Source: GCA-003244245 sp036494005 (GTDB lineage Bacteria > Actinomycetota > Actinomycetes > Mycobacteriales > Pseudonocardiaceae). Taken from it: DNA of 64,000 bases. The notes beneath the pieces were generated by a model. That model did not search any database. It was given only the letters and a program-made list of their open reading frames with translations, and had not been told where the DNA came from. This document shows positions 34,302 to 43,286 of the stretch, in pieces. The position numbers were made by a program, and so were the translations under genes. The stretch's first letter is position 1; each line of letters begins with the position of its first letter. Location of the stretch: assembly GCA_036494005.1 (NCBI GenBank), contig DASXOV010000021.1:7281-71280 (forward strand), in the 5' to 3' direction.

Positions 34302-35795
34302 ATGAGCCGCCTTCCCGATCTGATCACCGAGCGTGCCCTGCGCACTCCCGGCGCCCGTTTCCTGGCCGACGCGCGCGGTGATCGATCGGTCGACTTCGCG
34401 ATGCTGCGCGCGGCCACCGACGCGTGGCGCCGGGAGTTGGACGCGGCGGCCGTCCCCCCGGGGGCGCGGGTGCTCGTCGATGTCGACGACCCGCTGGCCT
34501 TCGCCGTGGTCCATCTCGCCGTGATCGCCGCAGGCCGATGCTCGGCACCCGTCGACCCGGCGGTTCCGCCCGCCGAGGCGGCGCGCATCCACCGCGTCCT
34601 GCGCCCCTCGCTCGCGATCAGTGACCGGAAGAGCACCCCTGGCGCGCCGGTGGACCGGGCCACCGGCCTGCCCGGCCACCCGACGACCCTGACCCGGCCG
34701 GCCGTGCTCCCGCGCGGGCAGGCCGGTGCCGCCGCGCTGCTCACCTCCGGCTCGACCGGCACGCCCAAGACAGTCGTGCTCGGTGAGCGCCAGCTGCTCC
34801 ACGTCGCGCGACGGGTCGTCGAACACCACGAGCTGACCGCAGCGGACCGGGGTTTCAACCCGCTGCCGTTGTTCCACATCAACGCCCAGGTCGTCGCGTT
34901 GCTCGCCACCCTGGTCGCCGGGGGCTCACTCGTGCTCGACCGCCGATTCCACCGCACCGGGTTCTGGCAGCTCCTGGCCGAGCACGACATCACCTGGCTG
35001 AACGCGGTGCCGGCGATACTCACGATCCTGGCGCTCGACGACGTGCCCGCGACACCGCCCGGGTTGCGGTTCATCCGCTCGGCGTCGGCGCCGCTGCCTG
35101 CGGCGACCCGGGTCCGGGTGGCTGCCCGGACCGGGGTGGTCGTGGTGGAGAGCTACGGCATGACCGAGGCGGCCAGCCAGATCACCGCCACGTCGTTGCG
35201 CGGCGGGCATCCGCCGGGTTCGGTCGGTCTGCCGCTCGGGGTGGAACTCGAGGTGGCCGGATCCGACGGACGGCGGTGTGCACCGGATGTGGTGGGCCGG
35301 GTCCGAATCCGCGGCGAGGGGGTGATCGGTGCGTACGCCGAGGGCGGCGCGTGCGGACAGTTCGACGCCGCCGGCTGGCTGAACACCGGTGACCTCGGGC
35401 GACTCGATGCCGATGGACACCTCTACCTGCTCGGGCGCAGCGATGACGTGGTGAACCGCGGCGGAGAGCTGGTGCACCCCAGGGAGGTCGAGGACGTCCT
35501 GCTCGGTGACGCGGCGGTCGCCGAGGTCGTCGTGGTCGCGGGCCCGCACGAGGTCCTCGGCGCGGTGCCGGTGGCGTGGATCCGGCCGGTGCGTGAGCTG
35601 GACGGCGAGCAGTCGGACCAACTCGTCGGCCGGCTACGGCGGCGTTGCGAGCAGCGGCTCAGCCGGGCGAAGCGCCCGGCGGAGTTCCGGGTCGTCGCGG
35701 GTTTCCCGCGCACCCCCACCGGCAAGGTGCTCCGTCGCCGGCTACGGGAGTTTCTCTCCACCGGCGCCGGGCGTCCTGAGTTCTCCCCCCGATGA
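34302..35795 (+). CDS. AMP-forming acyl-CoA/acid ligase (ANL superfamily)
   Basis: A 497-residue adenylating ligase. The P-loop LTSGSTGTPK is near 149-158, then VESYGMTEAA (A5), LNTGDLGRLDADGHLYLLGR (A7/A8) and the C-terminal catalytic Lys in FPRTPTGKVLRR. It is somewhat short and resembles medium-chain or O-succinylbenzoate-type ligases. The substrate cannot be read. It starts the four-gene string that ends at 38174, and its stop overlaps the next start by 4 bp, so it probably supplies an activated acyl group to the acyltransferase. Confidence 0.88.
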   Translation: MSRLPDLITERALRTPGARFLADARGDRSVDFAMLRAATDAWRRELDAAAVPPGARVLVDVDDPLAFAVVHLAVIAAGRCSAPVDPAVPPAEAARIHRVLRPSLAISDRKSTPGAPVDRATGLPGHPTTLTRPAVLPRGQAGAAALLTSGSTGTPKTVVLGERQLLHVARRVVEHHELTAADRGFNPLPLFHINAQVVALLATLVAGGSLVLDRRFHRTGFWQLLAEHDITWLNAVPAILTILALDDVPATPPGLRFIRSASAPLPAATRVRVAARTGVVVVESYGMTEAASQITATSLRGGHPPGSVGLPLGVELEVAGSDGRRCAPDVVGRVRIRGEGVIGAYAEGGACGQFDAAGWLNTGDLGRLDADGHLYLLGRSDDVVNRGGELVHPREVEDVLLGDAAVAEVVVVAGPHEVLGAVPVAWIRPVRELDGEQSDQLVGRLRRRCEQRLSRAKRPAEFRVVAGFPRTPTGKVLRRRLREFLSTGAGRPEFSPR

Positions 35796-37015
35796 CCAGG
35801 GCAGGCGAGTCCGCAGCACCCCCCAGCGGCTCGGCACCCCCCAGCGGTCCGGGGCACCTTTACCCGGCCGACCTGGTCCGGGTGCTGACCTTCGCCTGCG
35901 TCATCGCGGTGCACACGGTCACGAGCGTCAACCCACCGGACAGCGTCCCGGCGGGCGGCGCCGCGATGCTGCTGCACTTCACCCGCGAGGTGTTCTTCGC
36001 CCTCACCGCGTTCGTGCTCGTGCACCGCTACCGGGAGCGGCTGCGGATCGTTCCGTTCTGGCGTCGCCGGCTCCGGCTGGTCGGCTTGCCCTACCTGACC
36101 TGGTCCGTCGTCTACAGCGGACTGGCGTTGATCATGGTTCCGTTGCCTCCTGCCACGGCGCTGGCCCAGCTCGGGCACAACCTGATCACCGGAACCAGCT
36201 GGTACCACCTGTACTTCCTGCTCGTCTCGATGCAGTTCTACCTGCTCTTTCCGCTGTTCCTGTTGCTGCTGCGGGTGAGCAGGGGATGGCACTGGTGGTT
36301 GCTGGCGTTCAGCGCGCTCGTGCAGGCGGTAATCGACGCCGGGCTGCACACCGTGCATCCGAGTGGCCTGGCCGGGCAGCTCCTGCCCTACGCAGGCTCG
36401 TTCGTCGGCAGCTACCCGTTCTATCTGGTGCTCGGCGGGGTGGCGGCGCTGCACGCCGATCGGCTGCAGGCGTGGGTCCGCGGCCATCGGGGGGTGGTGA
36501 TCGGGGCGTTCGTCGTCACCGGTGCCGCGGCTGAGGGGTGGTATCTGCGTTCGGTGCGCGGCGGTACCTCTCCGGTGACCGCCTCCGACGTGTTCCAGCC
36601 GGTGATGATGCCCTGGTGCCTCGCCGTGGTGGCGGCGTTCTTCGGGCTCGGTGTCGCCTGGGCGGCGCGGCGCGGGGACGGGCCGGGTTCGCGGGCCGTT
36701 GAGGTCGGCTCGGACCGCTCATTCGGGGTATTCCTGGTGCACCCGATGGTGCTGTGGGCGTTGACCGTGGGCGCGTCGCCGTGGCTACCCACGCACGTGC
36801 CCGCACCCTGGTCGACCGTTCTCGCCTTCGTCGTCACCGTTGTGGTGTCGCTGCTGCTGGTCGAGGTGCTGCGGCACAGCCCGTTGAGCCAGGTCCTCAC
36901 CGGGAGGTCCCGTTTTCCTGGCAAACCAGGTGTTCCTGCTTCGCTGATTCGAGTTTTCCGTTCGGCGTCCGCCGTTCTGGCTGAACGCGGGGCGGGTATG
37001 AGGAGCCGGTCATGA
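35792..37015 (+). CDS. Acyltransferase-3 family membrane protein (OafA-like)
   Basis: A 407-residue integral membrane O-acyltransferase with about ten hydrophobic helices. The early sequence LYPADLVRVLTFACVIAVHTV has the family's catalytic His at the end of helix 1. The conserved RRRLRLVGLPYLTWSVVY and YHLYFLLVSMQFYLLFPLF follow, with VFLVHPMV near the end. Such enzymes transfer acyl groups from the cytosol to outer-face sugars or lipids. The N-terminus has a small repeat (APPSGSAPPSG). ATGA overlaps join it to both neighbours. Confidence 0.87.
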   Translation: MTRAGESAAPPSGSAPPSGPGHLYPADLVRVLTFACVIAVHTVTSVNPPDSVPAGGAAMLLHFTREVFFALTAFVLVHRYRERLRIVPFWRRRLRLVGLPYLTWSVVYSGLALIMVPLPPATALAQLGHNLITGTSWYHLYFLLVSMQFYLLFPLFLLLLRVSRGWHWWLLAFSALVQAVIDAGLHTVHPSGLAGQLLPYAGSFVGSYPFYLVLGGVAALHADRLQAWVRGHRGVVIGAFVVTGAAAEGWYLRSVRGGTSPVTASDVFQPVMMPWCLAVVAAFFGLGVAWAARRGDGPGSRAVEVGSDRSFGVFLVHPMVLWALTVGASPWLPTHVPAPWSTVLAFVVTVVVSLLLVEVLRHSPLSQVLTGRSRFPGKPGVPASLIRVFRSASAVLAERGAGMRSRS

Positions 37016-37776
37016 TAGATAGCCCGTTGTGTCTACCTCACCTTGAGTCCCATCCTCGGCGACGCGGGCTCACCATGGTCATCGATCCTGGGTTGTTCAC
37101 CGGTCAATTCGAGGATGCGGTGGACAGCGTCGGCGAATTGGTCGATCTGGTGAAGTTCGGCTGGGGTACCTGTCTGGTCACCAAAGACATCAAGCGGAAG
37201 ATCGACATCCTGCGTGATGCCGGTATCGGTTTCTATTTCGGCGGGACCCTGTTCGAGCGCTATGCCCTGGAAGGGCTTGTGCCGGAGTGGGTGGAACTGT
37301 GCCGTTTGATGGGCGTCACGCATGTCGAGGTGTCCAACGGCACGATCTTGATGGACAACACGGAGAAGGCCGGCTGGGTGACCCGGCTCGCCGACGAGTT
37401 CGTCGTGATCAGCGAGGTCGGTTTCAAGGACGGGGGGCGCAGCGACGCTCTCGATGCTGCGCAGTGGATCTCCTTCATCGAGGAGGACTTCGCCGCTGGG
37501 GCGCACCTGGTCACCGTCGAGGCTCGGGAGAGCGGCCGCAGCGGCATCTGCCGGGCCGATGGACAGCCGCGCCACGATCTGGTCGAGGAGATCGCCGGTT
37601 CCGGTATCGACCTCGACCGCCTGCTGTTCGAGGCTCCGAACAAGGATCTGCAGACCTACTTCCTGCGGCGGATGGGTCCCTCGGTCAACCTGGGCAACGT
37701 GCGGGCCGACGATGTGATCGCGCTCGAGACGCTGCGGCGGGGGCTGCGATCGGACACCCTGCCGGTGGTGCTGTGA
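37012..37776 (+). CDS. ComA-family (phosphosulfolactate synthase-like) TIM-barrel enzyme
   Basis: A 254-residue protein with the whole core of the ComA family, whose founding member adds sulfite to phosphoenolpyruvate to give phosphosulfolactate. Segments in order: VDLVKFGWGTCLVTKDIKRK, GIGFYFGGTLFE, VTHVEVSNGTI, VVISEVGFKDGG, VTVEARESGRSGICRADG, LLFEAPNKDLQTYFLRR and SVNLGNVRADDVIALETLRRG. The family also includes bacterial and plant members of unproven activity, so the reaction here is inferred only. ATG at 37012 overlaps the acyltransferase stop; ATG at 37075 (MVIDPGLF) would remove a weakly conserved leader. No comB or comC homologue is nearby. Confidence 0.85.
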   Translation: MIDSPLCLPHLESHPRRRGLTMVIDPGLFTGQFEDAVDSVGELVDLVKFGWGTCLVTKDIKRKIDILRDAGIGFYFGGTLFERYALEGLVPEWVELCRLMGVTHVEVSNGTILMDNTEKAGWVTRLADEFVVISEVGFKDGGRSDALDAAQWISFIEEDFAAGAHLVTVEARESGRSGICRADGQPRHDLVEEIAGSGIDLDRLLFEAPNKDLQTYFLRRMGPSVNLGNVRADDVIALETLRRGLRSDTLPVVL

Positions 37777-38174
37777 TGCGTACTCCTTCGGACGTGTTCC
37801 ACCTGGCCATCCCGGTCGTCGACCTGGACGCCGCACAACGGTTCTACGTGGAGGGCCTCGGTTGTGACATGGCCCGCCGTTATCCGGACCGCATAACGCT
37901 CAACTTCTTCGGCGATCAAGTCGTCTGCCACCTGTCCGACCGGGTGGATCCGGCTCCCGAGCTCTACCCGAGGCACTTCGGCGTCACCTTCCGTGACCGG
38001 TGCGATTGGGAGCGACTGCTGAGCCTGGCCAGGGCGCAGCATCTGCCGTTCTTCGCCGGGCCTTTCCGCCGCTTCGACGGCAGGCCGGAAGGACACGACG
38101 CGTTCGTGTTACGCGATCCGTCGAACAATCTGCTCGAGTTCAAGTTCTACGACGATCCGCGAATGATGTATTGA
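37776..38174 (+). CDS. VOC/glyoxalase-fold protein
   Basis: A 132-residue vicinal-oxygen-chelate protein of two beta-alpha-beta-beta-beta modules. It begins with the metal-ligand strand FHLAIPVVDLDAAQRFYVEGLG and ends VLRDPSNNLLEFKFY, with a conserved Glu. Another His is in PRHFGVTF. Members include isomerases, dioxygenases and resistance proteins. TGATG overlap couples it to the ComA-like gene, which suggests both act on the same small molecule. This is the last gene of the string; fadD15 converges on it. Confidence 0.88.
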   Translation: MRTPSDVFHLAIPVVDLDAAQRFYVEGLGCDMARRYPDRITLNFFGDQVVCHLSDRVDPAPELYPRHFGVTFRDRCDWERLLSLARAQHLPFFAGPFRRFDGRPEGHDAFVLRDPSNNLLEFKFYDDPRMMY

Positions 38175-38212
38175 GCCGCCCGCACTCCGCGCGGCGCGGC
38201 GGGGACCATACC

Positions 38213-40027
38213 TCAGCGCACGTAGAGGGCGTCGATATCGGCGGCGAAATCCTTGGCCACGACAGTGCGCTTGAGCTTCAGGGTGGGCGTGAGCTGACCA
38301 CCGTTCTCGGTGAAGTCGACCGGCAGGACCCGGAACTTACGGATCGCCTCCGCCTGTGACACGGCCTTGTTGGCCTCGTCGATCGCGCTCTGCACCTCGG
38401 CGAGCAGGTCCGCGTCGCCGGTCAGTTCGGCTGCCGTGCTGCCCTCGGGCTTGCCGTGCTGGGCACACCACACCGGGACGGCCTCGGCGTCGAGGGTCAC
38501 CAGGGCGGCGATGAAGGGCTGCCGGTCGCCCACCACCATGCACTGGCTGACCAACCGGTGCGCCCGGATGCGATCCTCCAGTACCGCGGGGGCGACGTTC
38601 TTGCCCGCCGCGGTGACGATGAGCTCCTTCTTCCGCCCGGTGATCCGCAGGAAGCCGTCCTGGTCCAATTCGCCGATGTCGCCGGTGTGGAACCAGCCCT
38701 CGAGGAGGGATTCCCGGGTGGCCTGCTCGTTGTGCCAGTAACGGCGCTGCACGCCGGGGCTCTTGATGAGCACTTCACCGTCATCGGCGATCCTGATCGT
38801 GACGCCCGGTACCGGCTGGCCCACCGTGCCGACCCGGAAACCGCCTTCGGTGTTCACCGTGGAGGCCGCGCTCGTCTCGGTCAGCCCGTAGCCCTCCAGC
38901 ACCGGTAACCCGACGCCGCGGAAGAAGTGGCCGAGCCGTTCGCCCAGCGGTGCGCCACCGGAGACGGCCGCGATGCACCGGCCGCCCAGCACCGCGCGCA
39001 GCTTGCCGTAGACCAACTGGTCGAACAGCGCGTGCTTGGTACGTAGGACGACTCCGGGGCCCCCGGCGTCCTGAGCCCGGCTCCACTCGACGGCTACGGC
39101 CTCCGCGGCGTCGAAGATGCGGCCCCTGCCGGTGGCGTGCGCCCGTTGTTTCGCCGAGTTGTAGACCTTCTCGAACACGCGGGGTACCGAGAGCACGAAG
39201 GTGGGCCGGAACTCGCCCAGCTCGGCGACCAGGTTCTTCACGTCCGGGGTGTGCCCGAGGGTGATCCGGGCGTACACCGAACAGCACTGGATGATCCGGG
39301 CGAACACGTGGGCCAGCGGCAGGAACAGCAACACGGAATTGCCCGGCTGCATCAGCCGGGGGAAGGCCGACACCGCGCAACGGGTCTGCGCCAGCAGGTT
39401 GCGGTGGGTGAGTTCACAGCCCTTGGGGCGCCCGGTGGTCCCCGAGGTGTAGATCAACGTGGCCTGGTCCTCGGCACCCACCGACGCCGCTCGTTCCCGG
39501 GCGGTGTCGTCGCTGACCGAGGCACCGAGCGCGGCCAGCTCGTCGATCGCCGCGGCGGGGCCGGCGCTCCCGGTGGCGGGCTCGATCTGCCACACCGTGG
39601 CCACGTCGCCCAGCCGGTCGACCAGACCCTGCACCATCTCCCGGTGCGCGGCGTTCTCGACCACGATCGCCCTGGCGCCGGAGTCGGACAGGATCCACTC
39701 CACCTGCTCGGGCGAGGACGTCTCGTAAATCGGCACCGTCGATCCGCCCGCGGCCCAGATGGCGTAGTCCAGCAGGGTCCACTCGTAGCGGGTCTTGGAC
39801 AGCAGCGCGATCCGGTCCCCGCGCTCGATACCCGATGCGATGAGGCCTTTGGCGACCGCGGTCACCTGGTCGGCGAAGTCCCGCGCCGTGACGTCGGTCC
39901 AACCGCCGTCGACCCGGCGACGGAAGCTGATGCTGCCGGCGAACCGCTCGGCATTCGCCCACACCACGTCGGTGAGGTTCTCCTCGTCGGCGACCATGGT
40001 GGTGGCACGAACAGTGAACTCCCGCAC
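38213..40027 (-). CDS. fadD15: Long-chain fatty acid-CoA ligase (FadD15-like)
   Basis: A 604-residue AMP-forming ligase matching Rv2187. The P-loop is LIYTSGTTGRPKG near 190-202, GYGLTETSAA near 365-374, GWFHTGDIGELDQDGFLRITGRKKE near 440-464, and the C-terminal LKLKRTVV replaces the usual Gly-Lys motif, as in this long-chain subgroup. GTG at 40027 has GGAGGGG 4-5 nt upstream. It resumes the conserved gene order after the inserted string. Confidence 0.93.
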   Translation of the reverse strand: MREFTVRATTMVADEENLTDVVWANAERFAGSISFRRRVDGGWTDVTARDFADQVTAVAKGLIASGIERGDRIALLSKTRYEWTLLDYAIWAAGGSTVPIYETSSPEQVEWILSDSGARAIVVENAAHREMVQGLVDRLGDVATVWQIEPATGSAGPAAAIDELAALGASVSDDTARERAASVGAEDQATLIYTSGTTGRPKGCELTHRNLLAQTRCAVSAFPRLMQPGNSVLLFLPLAHVFARIIQCCSVYARITLGHTPDVKNLVAELGEFRPTFVLSVPRVFEKVYNSAKQRAHATGRGRIFDAAEAVAVEWSRAQDAGGPGVVLRTKHALFDQLVYGKLRAVLGGRCIAAVSGGAPLGERLGHFFRGVGLPVLEGYGLTETSAASTVNTEGGFRVGTVGQPVPGVTIRIADDGEVLIKSPGVQRRYWHNEQATRESLLEGWFHTGDIGELDQDGFLRITGRKKELIVTAAGKNVAPAVLEDRIRAHRLVSQCMVVGDRQPFIAALVTLDAEAVPVWCAQHGKPEGSTAAELTGDADLLAEVQSAIDEANKAVSQAEAIRKFRVLPVDFTENGGQLTPTLKLKRTVVAKDFAADIDALYVR

Positions 40028-40202
40028 GGGGACCCCTCCGGTAGGTTGGTTGGTCCAAGTACGCCCGGTAAGGCATACGCCCGGTAAAACATCGGTAGCC
40101 GTCTGCCGACTTCAGTATTGAACGTATCGCGAGCGCCGTTTCACCGGACGGGCTGGGGCGATGTGGCCCGAGTGATGCGGCCGAGCGATGGGGCTGGTGC
40201 AC

Positions 40203-40637
40203 ATGACGTCGGTCGACGTGTCAGACGAGACCTGGTTCGCGGTGCCCGCCCGGGTACTGGCGGCAGTGTTCGCCCCACCCCGCAGCTGGCCACGGATCTG
40301 GCCGGATCTGCAGCTGGAGGTATTCGCGGATCGGGGCGAGCAGGGCATGCGCTGGACGGTCACCGGTGCCCTGGTGGGCAGCATGGAGGTGTGGCTGGAG
40401 GCACTGGGTCCCGGCCCGGTGTCCGCGGCCGGGTCCGGTGCTGGGTCAGGCACCGTGCTGCATTACTACCTGCGGGCTGACCTGGCGGGACCGGACGGTG
40501 CGGCCCGGCCGGTCACCCCCCGGCGCGCAGGCGCCGAGGCCGCCTGGCGGCACCGGGCTGCGAAGCGGTTCGCCCTCACCCTCAAAAGGCGCCTGGAGGC
40601 TGGGCGGGCTCCCGGCGAGCCGCCACGGCACGGTTGA
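40203..40637 (+). CDS. SRPBCC (START-like) lipid-binding domain protein
   Basis: A 144-residue protein resembling polyketide-cyclase/START-like proteins: SVDVSDETWFAVPARVLAAVFAPPRSWPRIWPDLQLEV, then MRWTVTGALVGSMEVWLEA and the long C-terminal helix AAKRFALTLKRRLEAG. A hydrophobic ligand is expected. ATG at 40203 is preferred; ATG at 40188 adds five residues. It precedes the phosphoesterase and a second SRPBCC gene, in an order seen around Rv2186c-Rv2185c. Confidence 0.8.
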   Translation: MTSVDVSDETWFAVPARVLAAVFAPPRSWPRIWPDLQLEVFADRGEQGMRWTVTGALVGSMEVWLEALGPGPVSAAGSGAGSGTVLHYYLRADLAGPDGAARPVTPRRAGAEAAWRHRAAKRFALTLKRRLEAGRAPGEPPRHG

Positions 40638-40690
40638 GTCACACCCGGGGTGGGCCCCTGTGGGTACACCCGAGGTGACGAGCCGCCGCG

Positions 40691-40703
40691 TAATCTTCAG
40701 CCG
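40691..40703 (+). promoter_or_regulatory. -10 element for the metallophosphoesterase gene
   Basis: taatct at 40691-40696 ends 7 nt before the GTG start; there is no ribosome site. Confidence 0.5.
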
Positions 40704-41492
40704 GTGCGGGTCCATGTGGTGTCCGACGTGCACGGCAACGTGGCCGATCTGGCCAGGGCGGGTGAGGGCGCCGACGCGTTGCTCGTGCTCGGAGATCTGA
40801 TCGACTTCGTGGATTACCACGATCACTCCGCGGGCATTCTCGGCCGGGTCTTCGGGCCCGCGGCCGTCGGGAGGTACGCACAGCTGCGCTGCGGGGGTGC
40901 TCGCGGCGAGGCGTTCGCCTTTGTGCGTGACCTGTGGACGCGGCTGGACAACCCCGCTCAAGTAGTGCGTGAGGCCGTCGCCGAGCAGTACCAGCGGTTG
41001 TTCGCGGTGCTGCCTACTCCGACCTACGCCACCCCGGGCAATGTCGACCTGCCCGAGTTGTGGCCGCGGTTCGCGCACACCGGCGTCCATGTCCTGGACG
41101 GTCAGACCGTGGAGATCGGCGGCCTGCGGTGGGGTTTCGTCGGAGGGGCGGTGCTGCCTCCCGGCGTCATCCAGCGACCCGGCGCGGCGTTCCGCCCCTA
41201 CCTGCGGAGCGAGCGGGACTACGCGAAGGTCCTCGCCGGGCTGGGCAGTGTGGACGTGATGTGCAGCCATGTCCCGCCCGCGGTGCCCGAACTGCTCTAC
41301 GACGTCCACGCCCGGCGCCCCGAGACCGGTTCGGAGCATCTGCTCCACCTGATCCGGCGGGATCACCCACGTGCCGCGCTGTTCGGACACGTGCATCAAC
41401 CGCTGGCTCGCCGGGTCCGGGTGGCCCGCACCGAGTGCATCAACGTGGGGCATTTCCAACGGACCAGGTCACCGTATGTGCTGCGGTGGTGA
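40704..41492 (+). CDS. Metallophosphoesterase
   Basis: A 262-residue calcineurin-like phosphoesterase. The dimetal motifs are VVSDVHGN (6-13), VLGDLIDF, TPGNVDLPE (the GNxD variant, where GNHD is usual), CSHVPP and FGHVHQPLARR. This set suits a phosphodiesterase or a small-molecule phosphatase. GTG at 40704 follows a -10-like box. The substrate is unknown. Confidence 0.9.
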   Translation: MRVHVVSDVHGNVADLARAGEGADALLVLGDLIDFVDYHDHSAGILGRVFGPAAVGRYAQLRCGGARGEAFAFVRDLWTRLDNPAQVVREAVAEQYQRLFAVLPTPTYATPGNVDLPELWPRFAHTGVHVLDGQTVEIGGLRWGFVGGAVLPPGVIQRPGAAFRPYLRSERDYAKVLAGLGSVDVMCSHVPPAVPELLYDVHARRPETGSEHLLHLIRRDHPRAALFGHVHQPLARRVRVARTECINVGHFQRTRSPYVLRW

Positions 41493-41495
41493 CCA

Positions 41496-41529
41496 TTGCC
41501 GGCGAGGGGGCGCCGGGTAACCTGCCGAC
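41496..41529 (+). promoter_or_regulatory. Promoter of the second SRPBCC gene
   Basis: ttgccg at 41496-41501 and taacct at 41518-41523 are 16 bp apart, a good sigma-70-type pair. The -10 ends 6 nt before the ATG, so the transcript is probably leaderless. Confidence 0.65.
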
Positions 41530-41964
41530 ATGGCCGATCAGTCCACCCAGTCCATCGTCATCAACGCCGAGCCGAAGGCGATCATGGACGTGATCGCCGA
41601 CTTCTCCGCCTACCCGGAGTGGGCGATGGGTGTGAAGAAGTGCGAAGTGATTGCTCCGGGCAGCGACGACCGCGCGGACCAGGTACGTTTTCTGCTGGAC
41701 GCGGGCGTGGTCAAGGATGAGTACGTGCTCGCCTACGACTGGTCCGCCGACGGACTGGCGGTGCACTGGGAGCTGATCAAGGGCCAGATGCAGAAGGCCC
41801 AGCAGGGCTCCTATGTTCTGGAACCGGACGGTGGTTCGACCAGAGTGACCTACAGCCTCACCGTTGAGCTGGCGATCCCGATGATCGGGATGTTCAAGCG
41901 CAAGGCCGAGAAGGTGATCATGGACATCGCGCTGAAGGAACTCAAGCGTCGCGTGGAGTCCTGA
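41530..41964 (+). CDS. SRPBCC family protein (Rv2185c-like)
   Basis: A 144-residue START-like domain: STQSIVINAEPKAIMDVIADFSAYPEWA, VKKCEVIAPG, RVTYSLTVELAIPMIGMFKRKAEKVIMDIALKELKRRVES. These match the actinobacterial cyclase/dehydrase family next to ArsA-like ATPases. It probably binds a lipid or a hydrophobic intermediate. arsA-like follows after 86 bp; a short inverted repeat (ccgatt/aatcgg) lies between. Confidence 0.9.
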   Translation: MADQSTQSIVINAEPKAIMDVIADFSAYPEWAMGVKKCEVIAPGSDDRADQVRFLLDAGVVKDEYVLAYDWSADGLAVHWELIKGQMQKAQQGSYVLEPDGGSTRVTYSLTVELAIPMIGMFKRKAEKVIMDIALKELKRRVES

Positions 41965-42050
41965 GCCTGGTACCGGCCTGAGGATCCGCGCCCGGTAGTG
42001 ATTCCCCGATTTCTGAATCGGCGCCGGGACCGCGGAAAGGAGGCAGCGGG

Positions 42051-43286
42051 GTGCGAGTTGTGCTCTTCGCCGGCAAAGGTGGGGTCGGCAAGACCACCCT
42101 CGCCGCCGCCTGCGCGGCATCGCTGAGCGCTGCCGGGCGGAAGACACTGGTCGTGTCCACCGACCCCGCGCACTCGCTCGGTGATGTGGTGGGGGCCGGA
42201 CTCGGTTCCGATCCGTCCGAGGTCGAAGATGGCCTCTTCGCCTCCGAAGTGGACACCCGCGCTCTGCTCGGCGGGGCCTGGTCAACGCTGCGCAGTCATC
42301 TCGCCACCTTGCTGGCCGGTGCCGGGGTGGACGAGGTGGTGGCCGAAGAGCTGACCGTGCTGCCCGGGTTCGAGGAGCTGCTGGCGCTCTCCGAGGTGCA
42401 ACGCATGGCACGTACCGGACCGTGGGAGGCGGTGATCGTGGACTGCGGTCCCACGGCCGACGCGTTGCGGCTGCTCGCCCTGCCCGAGGCCTGTGCGGGT
42501 TATCTGGAACGAATCTTCCCCACGCACCGCCGGATGGTGCGGGGGCTGTTCGCCGGGCTGGGCGGCACGAACTCATCCGCGCATCGCTGGGAGGCCACCA
42601 CCGACGCCTTGAGCAGGCTGGCCGAGTACCTGGAGTCGCTGCGCTCATGGGTGACCGATTCCGCGGCGACCTCGGTGCGGCTGGTGCTCACCCCGGAGCG
42701 GGTGGTCGCCGCGGAGAGCCGCAGGTCGGTCACCGCACTGGCTCTGCAGGGGATCCGGGTGGACGGGCTGCTGGTCAACCGGCTGGTCCCCGCGGTGGCA
42801 GGCAACGCGAAGGGAGCGGCGGCCCGCTGGCTGCGTACCCGGCGCCAGGAGCAGGACTCGGTCCTCGCGGCGCTACGTGCTGATCTGCCGGGCATCCCGG
42901 TGCGCACCGTCGAGCACCGGGCTGCCGAACCGGTGGGGCTTGCGGCGCTTCGGGACCTCGCCGCCGACCTCGGTGGCCCCGATGATCCAGTGCTCGACCT
43001 CGCCCCCGGACCACGCGAAACGGACCCGCCGATGATCGCCGTCACCCACCTCGCCGGATCCGGGCTGGACGCCGAGTATCAGTTGCGGCTCGCGCTGCCA
43101 TTGCTGGACGCCGCCGCTGTGGAGCTGTCCCGGGTGGACGACGATCTCGCGGTGACCGCCGCCGGACACCGCAGGCTGGTGGCGCTGCCCTCGGTCCTGC
43201 GGCGCTGCACGGTCATCGGGGCCGTGGCCGACAGCGCAGGCCTGGTCGTGACGTTCCGGCCGGATCCCGCGGTGTGGATGCGATGA
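42051..43286 (+). CDS. ArsA/GET3-family ATPase (Rv2184c-like)
   Basis: A 411-residue P-loop ATPase with the deviant Walker A KGGVGKTT (7-14) and switch region STDPAHSLGDVVG, typical of ArsA/Get3. The Walker B-like VIVDCGPTADALRLL follows, and a C-terminal alpha-crystallin-like domain is suggested by LAVTAAGHRRLVALP and VTFRPDP. No arsenite genes are near, so it is more likely a membrane-protein or lipid-related ATPase. GTG at 42051 has GGAAAGGAGG upstream. ATGA overlap with the next gene. Confidence 0.92.
   Translation: MRVVLFAGKGGVGKTTLAAACAASLSAAGRKTLVVSTDPAHSLGDVVGAGLGSDPSEVEDGLFASEVDTRALLGGAWSTLRSHLATLLAGAGVDEVVAEELTVLPGFEELLALSEVQRMARTGPWEAVIVDCGPTADALRLLALPEACAGYLERIFPTHRRMVRGLFAGLGGTNSSAHRWEATTDALSRLAEYLESLRSWVTDSAATSVRLVLTPERVVAAESRRSVTALALQGIRVDGLLVNRLVPAVAGNAKGAAARWLRTRRQEQDSVLAALRADLPGIPVRTVEHRAAEPVGLAALRDLAADLGGPDDPVLDLAPGPRETDPPMIAVTHLAGSGLDAEYQLRLALPLLDAAAVELSRVDDDLAVTAAGHRRLVALPSVLRRCTVIGAVADSAGLVVTFRPDPAVWMR

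Noticed and set aside
35815..35850. Two copies of gcaccccccagcgg near the start of the acyltransferase gene
   Set aside because: Only two copies, encoding a short Ala-Pro-Pro-Ser-Gly tail; no likely function beyond linker length.
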